Of a stretch of DNA of 16,571 bases, positions 7,911 through 14,820 are shown piece by piece. Both the position numbers and the translations under genes were made by a program. Every line of letters starts with the position of its first letter. The first letter of the stretch is position 1. This stretch comes from an uncultured Clostridium sp. (GTDB lineage: Bacteria; Bacillota; Clostridia; TANB77; CAG-508). The notes beneath the pieces are model-generated. The model had not been told where the DNA came from, made no database searches, and was given only the letters and a program-made list of their open reading frames with translations. The DNA is taken from positions 1 through 16,571 of the forward strand of contig CABQAZ010000025.1 in the NCBI GenBank assembly GCA_902462295.1, in the 5' to 3' direction.

Positions 7911-8459
7911 ATGGAATATTTAGATAATATTTTAAAAAAGACAGGAAAAACATCTTTAGTTACATCAATAATTTTTGCAATATTGGGGATAGTATTAATA
8001 GCATATCCAGAGGGAACAGTTAAATTTATTTCTTATATAATAGGAGTAATGTTTATTGCAGTTGGATTATATAAAGGTATAAATTATATAAAAAATAAAG
8101 AAATTTATAATATGTTTAATTATGATATGGCATTAGGAATTATAGCTATTATTATGGGTGCTGTTACTATAGCATATAGTAATCAAATTGGAGCTATTTT
8201 TAGAATTATGATAGGAATTTGGATAGTATATAGTGCAATTATTAGAATGAGCTTATCTGCTAAACTAAAAGTAATTCAATCTAATATTTGGCTTTATAGC
8301 TTAATTATTGCTTTTGTTATGATAATATGTGGTATATTTATTATATTTAATTCTGGAGCTATTATCGTAACAATAGGAACTGTTATATTAATTTATTCTA
8401 TATTAGATATTATAGAGAGTATTATTTTCTTGAAGAATGTTAATAGTTTTACTAAATAA
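7911..8459 (+). CDS. DUF308 / HdeD-family membrane protein
   Basis: A 182-residue protein that is almost entirely membrane helices: about six segments in three pairs, starting near residues 16, 37, 71, 94, 124 and 147. The recurrent helix-turn pattern with G-I-V/L...AYPEGTVKFISYIIGVMFIAVGLYKG is typical of DUF308, the family of HdeD, an acid-resistance membrane protein in E. coli. The molecular function is not known. It follows the kinase by 18 bases with its own AAAGG site and ends at a strong terminator, so it is the third gene of the two-component operon. It could be a sensing partner or an effector for envelope stress; both are inferences from context only. Confidence 0.87.
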   Translation: MEYLDNILKKTGKTSLVTSIIFAILGIVLIAYPEGTVKFISYIIGVMFIAVGLYKGINYIKNKEIYNMFNYDMALGIIAIIMGAVTIAYSNQIGAIFRIMIGIWIVYSAIIRMSLSAKLKVIQSNIWLYSLIIAFVMIICGIFIIFNSGAIIVTIGTVILIYSILDIIESIIFLKNVNSFTK

Positions 8460-8466
8460 ATTAGAG

Positions 8467-8500
8467 AGATTAGTTAATGAGAATTGGCTAATCTTTTTTA
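8467..8500 (+). terminator. Intrinsic terminator of the two-component operon
   Basis: A 12-bp stem (two G-U pairs) is formed by AGATTAGTTAAT (8467-8478) and ATTGGCTAATCT (8483-8494). It has a GAGA loop and is followed by TTTTTTA, 8 bases after the DUF308 stop codon. Confidence 0.93.
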
Positions 8501-8507
8501 TATTAAT

Positions 8508-8624
8508 AGAAACCATTAAGATATAATCTTTTCATTACATTCCTTGGTTTATTATGAAACTTAAGAAATTCTAATTTATTTTATGGGTCCTTTCCACTAT
8601 AAAGATTATATTTTAATGTTTTCT
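8508..8624. repeat. Long-range inverted repeat in the gap before the HAD gene
   Basis: The 262-base gap 8460-8721 holds, after the terminator, two inverted arms of 24 bases (8508-8531 and 8601-8624). They match except for one mismatch and one G-U pair and are separated by 69 AT-rich bases. The arms share the core CATTAAGATATAATCTTT or its complement. No open frame runs through it. It could be a miniature inverted-repeat element or a structured transcript; no clear target-site duplication was found. Confidence 0.6.
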
Positions 8625-8721
8625 TTATTTAATTTAATCTTGAAAATAATTGTTTTTATACTAATATTATGATATAAATAAGTAAAATAAAGATTAGTGA
8701 AAAGAAAGAGAGGATAGTAAA

Positions 8722-9336
8722 ATGATAAAAAATATAATATTTGACTTTGGAAATGTTTTATTTGAATGGAATCAAGATGAAATTGTAAAAAATTTTACAA
8801 AAAATGAGCAAGAACAAGAAATATTAAAAAAAGTAATTTTTAAATCTGAGGAATGGTTTAAACTAGATGATGGTTCAATGGAATACCAAGAAATAATCCC
8901 ATTATTTAAAGAAAAATTACCTATTAATTTAAAAAGTAAAGTAGAAGAAATAATGGGTACATGGTATACAAAAATGCCAATAAATCAAGAAATTTGCAAT
9001 TTAATTAAGGAGTTAAAGGAAAACAATTATAAAGTATATGCATTATCAAATACTCATGTTCCTGTATATGAATATGTAAAAAAATTAGAAATAGGAAAAT
9101 ATTTTGATGGATTTTTAATATCAGCAGTAGAAAAGATGATGAAACCAAATGAAGAAATATATTATAGATTATTTGAAAAGTTTAATTTAATTCCTCAAGA
9201 ATGTTTTTTTATAGATGATAGTGAAGAAAATATATTAGTTAGTAGAAAGTGTGGTATGAAAGGACACATTTTTAATATAAATGATTTTGAAAAATTAAAA
9301 GAAGAATTAAGAAACAATGATATTCTAAAGAATTAA
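8722..9336 (+). CDS. HAD-superfamily phosphatase (YihX-like)
   Basis: A 204-residue haloacid-dehalogenase-fold hydrolase, subclass IA, predicted to be a small-molecule phosphatase in the cytoplasm. Motif I is IIFDFGNVL with nucleophile D8; the glycine at position 10 in place of the second aspartate is normal for the DxGNV group that includes YihX, a sugar-phosphate phosphatase in E. coli. Motif II is the S109 of ALSNT, motif III K141 of KP, and motif IV the acidic pair D165-D166 in FFIDDSEENI. An alpha-helical cap lies between about residues 15 and 85. Substrate cannot be told. AGAGAGGATA precedes the start, and weak promoter matches lie upstream (for example TTGTTT at 8650 and TATAAA at 8673, 17 apart). 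It appears to stand alone, with no obvious terminator after it. Confidence 0.92.
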   Translation: MIKNIIFDFGNVLFEWNQDEIVKNFTKNEQEQEILKKVIFKSEEWFKLDDGSMEYQEIIPLFKEKLPINLKSKVEEIMGTWYTKMPINQEICNLIKELKENNYKVYALSNTHVPVYEYVKKLEIGKYFDGFLISAVEKMMKPNEEIYYRLFEKFNLIPQECFFIDDSEENILVSRKCGMKGHIFNINDFEKLKEELRNNDILKN

Positions 9337-9433
9337 ATAAATTTAATAATCCAAAAAGAAATTATTTAAAAAGTTTGCTGGAAAGTGATAGTCGAGAAAT
9401 CAAATGATAAAAATTTTCCAAAAATGGAATTTG

Positions 9434-9465
9434 TTAACATAGAGTTCACAAAGAGGGAGTATAAT
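9434..9465 (+). promoter_or_regulatory. Candidate response-regulator boxes and -10 of the MMPL gene
   Basis: TTAACA (9434-9439) and TTCACA (9445-9450) are direct repeats 11 bases apart, with TATAAT (9460-9465) starting 15 bases after the second box starts. There is no -35 hexamer at 17 bases from this -10, which fits an activator-dependent promoter. Boxes and spacing match those before the response-regulator gene at 6047-6078. Confidence 0.6.
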
Positions 9466-9476
9466 ATATAATTGTA

Positions 9477-9502
9477 AAGAGGCAAAAAACGTTTTGCTTC
9501 TT
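9477..9502 (+). promoter_or_regulatory. Hairpin in the MMPL 5' leader
   Basis: An 11-bp stem, AAGAGGCAAAA (9477-9487) with TTTTGCTTCTT (9492-9502), has one G-U pair and an AACG loop. It lies within a few bases of the predicted transcription start, about 30 bases before the start codon. GTTTAATG follows, not a real T-tract. It may stabilise or regulate the leader. Confidence 0.5.
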
Positions 9503-9532
9503 GTTTAATGTAATAAGGAAGGTGATTATTAG

Positions 9533-12500
9533 ATGAAAAAAATTTCAAATTTTATTGTAGAAAAGAGAAATTTTATTATTCCAATATTTATTATACTCGC
9601 AATTATATGTGTAATCACATCACAAAAAGTAAAAATAAACAAAGACATAACAGAGTATTTACCTAGTGATTCTGAAACTAGAATTGGATTAGATAAAATG
9701 GACGAAGAATTTTCAGATGTTAATACAACAAGTTCATTTAGTATAATGTTTAAAGGATTAACTGACGATGAAAAGCAAACAATTTTAAAAGAACTAGAAG
9801 AGACAGAAAATGTTGACTCAGTTGACCATGATGATAGTGAGGATTACAACAAAGGAGATTATACATTATATACTGTTAATGTAAATGATAAAAGTGATTC
9901 AGAAACTGCTAAAAATGTATATGAAAGTATAGAAGAAAAGTATAAAGATTATGATATTGAAACAGATGGTGATATTGCAGACGAAAATGAAGTAGTACTA
10001 CCAACATGGATATTAGTAGTTGCAGTATCTGGAGTAATAATTATATTACTATTTATGTGTGAATCTTATGTTGAACCTTTTTTGTTCTTATTTTCAATAT
10101 TAATAGCAATTTTACTAAATAATGGAACAAATATAATATTTGATAGTGTATCTAATATTACAAGTTCTATATCAGCAATATTACAATTAGCACTATCAAT
10201 GGACTATTCAATAATGTTAATGAATAGATTCAGACAAGAAAAAGAAAACGAAACAGATATTAGTATAGCAATGAAAAGAGCCCTAGGCAATAGTATTCAA
10301 TCAATATCAAGCAGTTCAATAACAACTATAGTTGGATTAATTTGTTTAGTATTTATGAGCTTTACTATTGGTAAAGACTTAGGTTTAGTACTTGCAAAAG
10401 GTGTATTATTTAGTTTATTAAGTATATTCTGTGTATTACCTGGATTAATCTTAAAATTTGACAAAATTATATCAAAAACTAAGAAAAGAAGTCCAAGTAT
10501 AAAACTAGACTGGTTAGGGAAATTCAGCAATAAAGCAAGATATCCTTTAACAATAGGGTTTGTTGTAGTATTTATAGCAAGCTTTTTCTTAAAGGGAAAT
10601 CTAGATATTGCATATACAAGTTCAGATAATGATGAAGTTGGAAAAGTATTTGGTAAAAATAATCAAATAGCAATAATCTATAATACAGCTGATGAAGAAA
10701 AAGTAGCAAAACACTTAAATGAAATTAAAGAAAATGATAAAGTAGACCAAGTATTAGGATATTCAAATACAATCAATGAAAAACTAAAATATGATGAAAT
10801 GATACCAAAATTAAATGATTTAGGTTCAGATACAGACGTACAAAATTATCTTTTAAAAGTAATATATTACAAATATTATAATCCAAATGAGGGAAATCAA
10901 ATGACATTTGATGAATTTGTAAATTTTGTTCAAAACGATGTTTTAAAACAAGATGACATGAAAGATAAAATTGATGAACCAACCAAAAATAATATAGACA
11001 GATTAAAGAATTTTACAACAGAAGAAAATATAAATAAACAAAGAACAGCTTCTGATTTAGCTAATATATTAGACATTGATGAGTCAGATGTAAAAGATAT
11101 ATTTACTTATTATAATTCTAAAAATAATAATTTAAAATTATCAATAAATGAATTTATAAACTTTATGAATACACAAGTTCTTACAGATGAAAAATATGCT
11201 TCTGAAGTAGATAGTCAAACAAAAGCAGATTTAGATAAATTATCAAAATATATATCAAAAGACACTATAAACAAAAAAATGACATCAACTGAAATGGCAA
11301 AATTATTTGATATGAGTGAAAAACAAACATCTGATTTATATAAATATTATGTTTTATGTGGCAATATAGATACTAAAATAAGCATAAATGAATTTACTAA
11401 TTTTGTGTTAAATGATGTTCTAAATAGTGAATATGCAAGTGACTTTGATAATGAAACAATAACAAATATTAAATTATTAAATGCTTATAGTAATATAAAT
11501 ACAATTAATAAAGAAATGACATCAAGAGAACTTTCAGATTTATTTGGATTAGATGAATCATCAGTAATAAAATTATTGTACTTAAAATATTCTGCACAAG
11601 ATGGTGGAACAAAAATGAGTATATCAGATTTTATAAATCAAGTTAATACAATAAATAGTACAACAGATTATTTGAAATCTTATGACTTATCAGCATTACA
11701 AAGTGTAGCATTCTTTGCAAAAAATGAGAACAATATTAATAGTACAAAACTACCAAAAGCAAATTTAGCACAGATATTTGACACAATACGACCTAATTTA
11801 GTAGAAACAATTTATTATATAGGAGGCTTACCTGACTCATATATGATGACACCACAAGAATTTGTTAATATGATAATGCAAATTGCAAATACATCAACAG
11901 AAGGTGGTCAAGATTCAGGAGTATTTAGTTTAGAGGAAACAACAGTCAATAATTTAAAACTATTAAAATTAATAATTGATGATACATGCACAGAAAACAA
12001 AACTTTATATACAGCTACACAAATTTCAAATATTTTAGGATTACCTGCACAACAAGTTAATCAATTATATAATTTAATAGATATGTTAAGTGGAAATACA
12101 TCAAATTGGAAATCAACACCATATGAATTTGTAAATATTATTTTAAACAATATTAATAATGCAGAAGTAGCAAATAGTATAAATGAGCAAACAAGGGCAA
12201 AATTAGTATTATTAAATCAAGTTATGACAAGCACTATAAATAACACAACATATACATATTCAGAACTTTCTACATTAATCAATAGTGATGAATCAAAACT
12301 AAAAAGTGTGTATATGCTTTATACAACTAAAAATAATACATTAAGTTTAACACCATTAGAATTTGTAAACTTTATACTAAATCATAAAAATGATTCAACA
12401 TTAAAAACTCAATTATCAGGTGATACAATTTCAGATTTAAATTTAGTTAAAACTGTAATGAGAGATGTATTAAACAATAAGAAATATACATATCAAGAAC

Positions 12501-13663
12501 TTGGAAGTTTATTAGGAACAGATAGTGAAAAATTAAAATTATTATATGGATTATATATTTCTAAAAATGTAAATACAAATCAAACAATGTCAATAAACAA
12601 TTTTGTAGAATTTATATTAAGTGATGTTATGCAAAATCCAGATTATTCTGATAAATTTGATGCAAATACAAGAGATAAATTACAAACAATTAATGGAGTT
12701 ATGAAAGCATCTTTAGAAAATAAGAAATATTCTGCAACAGAAATATATGGAGTATTATGCAAGTTATCTGATACAGAATTAGATGAAAAACTAATTGAAT
12801 TAGTATATATGTATTTTGGAAGCAGTTATGATTTTGATAATAATTGGACATTAACAGTAGAACAATTTGTTGAGTTCTTAAATAATGACATTTTAAAAGA
12901 TGATAGATTTACAGATTTTATTGATGATAAAATGAGAACAGAAATAACAGATAGTAAAGAAACTATTACAGATGCCAAGAAGTTATTAGTAAGTGATAAA
13001 TATTCTAGAGTTGTTATAAATACAAATTTTGAACCTGAAGCAAATGATACTTTTGAATATATTCAAAAATTAAAAGATATATTTAATGCAGAGGGTATAG
13101 AATTTAATATAATAGGTGATTCGCCAATGGCTTATGAGATGAGCAAAACATTTGGTACAGAATTTGATAAAATTTCTGTAGTTACAATAATTGCAATATA
13201 TATAGTTGTAATGTTTACATTTAAAGACTTTTTAGCACCAATTATATTAGTTGAAGTTATACAATGTGCTGTATATATGACAATGGGTATATTATCACTT
13301 TCAGGAGGTTCAGTATACTTTATAGCATTACTAATAGTTCAAAGCATATTAATGGGTTCTACAATAGATTATGGAATTTTATATACATCATATTATTTAG
13401 AGTTTAGACAAACAAAAAACAGAAAAGAATCTTTAATTGAAGCATATAATCATTCTATTCATACAATACTTACATCTGGTTCTATTTTAGTAATAGTTAC
13501 ATTTGTGGTTGGTATGTTTGCAACAGCTATTACAGCTAAAATTTGTATTACTTTGTGTAAGGGAACATTATGTTCTATTATATTGATAATGTTATTCTTA
13601 CCTGCAATACTTGCTACATTTGATAAGTTTATTGTTAAAAAGAAAAAGATTTTCAATAAATAG
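9533..13663 (+). CDS. MMPL/RND-type membrane transporter with nine external ~80-residue repeats
   Basis: A 1376-residue RND-superfamily protein of the MMPL family, predicted in the cytoplasmic membrane; MMPL relatives export lipids or drugs. TM1 (about 12-29) is followed by a first external domain (about 30-155, starting with the family motif ITEYLPSDSETRIGLDKM), TM2-6 (about 157-310) and TM7 (about 338-354). A giant second external domain (about 355-1205) and TM8-12 (about 1210-1365) complete the pseudo-dimer. The paired transport motifs are SMDYS (D224) in the first half and TIDYG (D1279) in the second. Between about residues 430 and 1150 nine repeats are marked by (M/L)(S/T)xxEF-like motifs at 457, 536, 616, 695, 772, 861, 939, 1019 and 1107. 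GGAAGGTG precedes the ATG. Substrate unknown; the repeat domain could bind a wall or lipid partner. Confidence 0.93.
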   Translation: MKKISNFIVEKRNFIIPIFIILAIICVITSQKVKINKDITEYLPSDSETRIGLDKMDEEFSDVNTTSSFSIMFKGLTDDEKQTILKELEETENVDSVDHDDSEDYNKGDYTLYTVNVNDKSDSETAKNVYESIEEKYKDYDIETDGDIADENEVVLPTWILVVAVSGVIIILLFMCESYVEPFLFLFSILIAILLNNGTNIIFDSVSNITSSISAILQLALSMDYSIMLMNRFRQEKENETDISIAMKRALGNSIQSISSSSITTIVGLICLVFMSFTIGKDLGLVLAKGVLFSLLSIFCVLPGLILKFDKIISKTKKRSPSIKLDWLGKFSNKARYPLTIGFVVVFIASFFLKGNLDIAYTSSDNDEVGKVFGKNNQIAIIYNTADEEKVAKHLNEIKENDKVDQVLGYSNTINEKLKYDEMIPKLNDLGSDTDVQNYLLKVIYYKYYNPNEGNQMTFDEFVNFVQNDVLKQDDMKDKIDEPTKNNIDRLKNFTTEENINKQRTASDLANILDIDESDVKDIFTYYNSKNNNLKLSINEFINFMNTQVLTDEKYASEVDSQTKADLDKLSKYISKDTINKKMTSTEMAKLFDMSEKQTSDLYKYYVLCGNIDTKISINEFTNFVLNDVLNSEYASDFDNETITNIKLLNAYSNINTINKEMTSRELSDLFGLDESSVIKLLYLKYSAQDGGTKMSISDFINQVNTINSTTDYLKSYDLSALQSVAFFAKNENNINSTKLPKANLAQIFDTIRPNLVETIYYIGGLPDSYMMTPQEFVNMIMQIANTSTEGGQDSGVFSLEETTVNNLKLLKLIIDDTCTENKTLYTATQISNILGLPAQQVNQLYNLIDMLSGNTSNWKSTPYEFVNIILNNINNAEVANSINEQTRAKLVLLNQVMTSTINNTTYTYSELSTLINSDESKLKSVYMLYTTKNNTLSLTPLEFVNFILNHKNDSTLKTQLSGDTISDLNLVKTVMRDVLNNKKYTYQELGSLLGTDSEKLKLLYGLYISKNVNTNQTMSINNFVEFILSDVMQNPDYSDKFDANTRDKLQTINGVMKASLENKKYSATEIYGVLCKLSDTELDEKLIELVYMYFGSSYDFDNNWTLTVEQFVEFLNNDILKDDRFTDFIDDKMRTEITDSKETITDAKKLLVSDKYSRVVINTNFEPEANDTFEYIQKLKDIFNAEGIEFNIIGDSPMAYEMSKTFGTEFDKISVVTIIAIYIVVMFTFKDFLAPIILVEVIQCAVYMTMGILSLSGGSVYFIALLIVQSILMGSTIDYGILYTSYYLEFRQTKNRKESLIEAYNHSIHTILTSGSILVIVTFVVGMFATAITAKICITLCKGTLCSIILIMLFLPAILATFDKFIVKKKKIFNK
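10820..12990 (+). repeat. Nine coding repeats of about 240 bases within the MMPL gene
   Basis: The encoded units are 77-89 residues apart. Each has a helix ending in YY or similar, a polar turn, the motif hydrophobic-S/T-x-x-E-F, then N.VL..., (D/N)..T...L..L......N.......E....., and another acidic helix. The helix-turn-(I/L/M)xxxEF layout recalls the second half of an EF hand, but the aspartates expected at loop positions 1, 3 and 5 are mostly absent. The copies are diverged in DNA, so the expansion is old. Confidence 0.85.
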
Positions 13664-13672
13664 AATATATTA

Positions 13673-13698
13673 AGAGAGCAGAAGTGCTCTCTTTTTGC
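13673..13698 (+). terminator. Intrinsic terminator after the MMPL gene
   Basis: A perfect 8-bp stem, AGAGAGCA (13673-13680) with TGCTCTCT (13685-13692), has a GAAG loop and is followed by TTTTTG, 9 bases after the MMPL stop codon. Confidence 0.93.
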
Positions 13699-13703
13699 AT
13701 ATA

Positions 13704-13734
13704 TTGCACGAAAACAACCTGTATTGAATATAAT
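13704..13734 (+). promoter_or_regulatory. Possible promoter of the peptide/M23 peptidase pair
   Basis: TTGCAC (13704-13709) and a perfect TATAAT (13729-13734) are 19 bases apart, longer than ideal. The pair follows the MMPL terminator and precedes the small acidic gene by 22 bases. Confidence 0.45.
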
Positions 13735-13755
13735 GAAAATAAGGGGGAGTTCATC

Positions 13756-13854
13756 ATGGATGAAGAAGAAATATTAATTGAAAACACTGAATTAGTCGAA
13801 TATACAGATGAAAGTATAGATGATGTATTGGAGATGGAAGGGGTTGAAGAATAG
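13756..13854 (+). CDS. 32-residue acidic peptide coupled to the M23 peptidase gene
   Basis: An open frame of 32 codons begins with MDEEEILIENTELVEY and ends with EGVEE. It is strongly acidic, with about 15 D/E and only one or no basic residue, and has no membrane helix, so it is not a holin. The ribosome binding site is strong: GGGGGAG about 7 bases before ATG. Its stop codon TAG shares its G with the GTG start of the following peptidase gene (sequence TAGTG), a classic arrangement for coupled translation. The family is not recognised. It could modulate or chaperone the peptidase, or serve mainly to deliver ribosomes to it. Coding status is supported by the Shine-Dalgarno site and the overlap, not by homology. 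Confidence 0.65.
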   Translation: MDEEEILIENTELVEYTDESIDDVLEMEGVEE

Positions 13855-14528
13855 TGGCAACGAAAATTTGTTTTACAGGAGAGTTTAAAGTAACATGTGA
13901 ATATGGTAGAAGCGGAACAGCATGGAAATCTGGACGTCATCAGGGAATTGATTTGGTAGGAATTACAAATAAAAAAGTATATTCAATATGTAATGGAGTT
14001 GTTGAACGTGCTGGATATGATAAAGGTGGATTTGGAAATTATGTAAGAATAAAAGAAGATAATACAGAAAACAGAATATATTTAGCACATTTAGATAGAG
14101 TTTATGTTAGAATAGGGCAAAGGGTATCATATACAACTGTTGTAGGATTAATGGGAAGTACTGGCAATGCTACTGGACCTCATACACACGTTGAAATTAG
14201 AAGATTTAGCAATGGAGTAGCAATAAGTAAGCTAAATCCAGCAAGTTATATGGGAATACCAAATAAAGTTGGAAAATATAATAGTAATAATTATCAAATA
14301 AATGCAGTGCATGTTCCAACACAAACAAAAGTTTTGAAGACTTTAGCAAGAAATACGAATTTAAGAAATGAACCTAATACAAAGTCAAATGCAACATTAT
14401 ATTTAGCTAATACAACTTTGTATGTACTAGAATCTGCTGTTTCTCAATCTGATGGGTATACTTGGGATAAAGTGCATATCAGAACAAATGGCCAAGAGGG
14501 ATATATGATAAATAAGAATTATAAATAA
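13854..14528 (+). CDS. M23 zinc endopeptidase with C-terminal SH3-like domain (endolysin-like)
   Basis: A peptidoglycan-cleaving metallopeptidase of the M23/LytM fold, 224 residues. The catalytic domain covers about 8-135. Zinc ligands are H29 and D33 (in GRHQGIDLVG) and H112 (in GPHTHVEI); catalytic histidines are H79 (LAHLD) and H110. The glycine-rich YDKGGFGNYV and VVGLMGSTGNATG segments are typical. A bacterial SH3-like domain (about 160-222, with NTNLRNEPNTKSNA) probably binds the cell wall. There is no signal peptide or membrane anchor, unlike housekeeping M23 enzymes and like many phage endolysins, so release by lysis or a dedicated route is inferred. The start is GTG at 13854, overlapping the preceding stop; GGAAGGGG lies upstream. 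No holin, tail or integrase gene is next to it. Confidence 0.93.
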   Translation: MATKICFTGEFKVTCEYGRSGTAWKSGRHQGIDLVGITNKKVYSICNGVVERAGYDKGGFGNYVRIKEDNTENRIYLAHLDRVYVRIGQRVSYTTVVGLMGSTGNATGPHTHVEIRRFSNGVAISKLNPASYMGIPNKVGKYNSNNYQINAVHVPTQTKVLKTLARNTNLRNEPNTKSNATLYLANTTLYVLESAVSQSDGYTWDKVHIRTNGQEGYMINKNYK

Positions 14529-14624
14529 AGTTTTATTTTATATTACAAAACTTTGAATTTGAATAAGAATTTATTATCTAAATATAATCCAAATTGGATT
14601 AATGAAATTGATAATTAAAATATA

Positions 14625-14673
14625 TTAATTAATACAGACTATTAGTTTTAAATTAGTAGTCTGTATTAATTAA
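14625..14673. terminator. Strong 20-bp hairpin after the M23 peptidase gene
   Basis: The arms 14625-14644 and 14654-14673 pair over 20 positions with one G-U, enclosing a 9-base loop; the core is AATACAGACTA with TAGTCTGTATT. No T-tract follows on either strand, so calling it a terminator is tentative; a recognition or boundary site is possible. It lies in the 288-base gap 14529-14816, which also has a weak 8-bp hairpin right after the stop (14527-14554) and a small palindrome at 14586-14600. I see no other gene there. Confidence 0.55.
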
Positions 14674-14733
14674 GTATAAAACAGTATAGGGGAGAAAGAA
14701 TATTAATAAGAATGGCTTCGTCTTTTAATATAC

Positions 14734-14755
14734 AACATTGCACAAAATCAAAGTT
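14734..14755 (+). repeat. 22-bp direct repeat, left copy
   Basis: These 22 bases, starting AACATTGCACAAAAT and ending CAAAGTT, recur exactly at 16542-16563. The copy lies 62 bases before the replication-type gene. The unit itself is a near-palindrome: 7-base arms AACATTG and CAAAGTT (6 of 7 complementary) around 8 bases, a shape reminiscent of a tyrosine-recombinase core site. Confidence 0.8.
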
Positions 14756-14777
14756 ATTCAGTAATTTTCATAATTCT

Positions 14778-14820
14778 GCATAGTAACATTTTAGGAACAT
14801 AGGAAATGGAGTAACTATGC
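14778..14820 (+). promoter_or_regulatory. Leader stem covering the start codon of the HTH gene
   Basis: GCATAGTAAC (14778-14787) and GTAACTATGC (14811-14820) pair at 9 of 10 positions across 23 bases. The right arm overlaps the GGAG ribosome binding site (14808-14811) and the ATG (14817), so folding would hide the start of translation. A close relative of the left arm and its downstream bases occurs at 15820-15835. Confidence 0.5.

Noticed and set aside
8722..8760. Loss of the second catalytic aspartate in the HAD protein as a sign of inactivity
   Set aside because: The DxGNV form of motif I is normal in YihX-like phosphatases.
10820..12990. True calcium-binding EF hands or dockerins in the MMPL repeats
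   Set aside because: The IxxxEF half of the motif is present, but the loop positions that should be D/N/G are mostly not acidic, so calcium binding is not supported.
14712..14783. 23-codon frame (MASSFNIQHC...) running through the left copy of the direct repeat
   Set aside because: The purine-rich GGGGAG is about 17 bases from the ATG, too far, and the right copy of the repeat is not preceded by the same frame.
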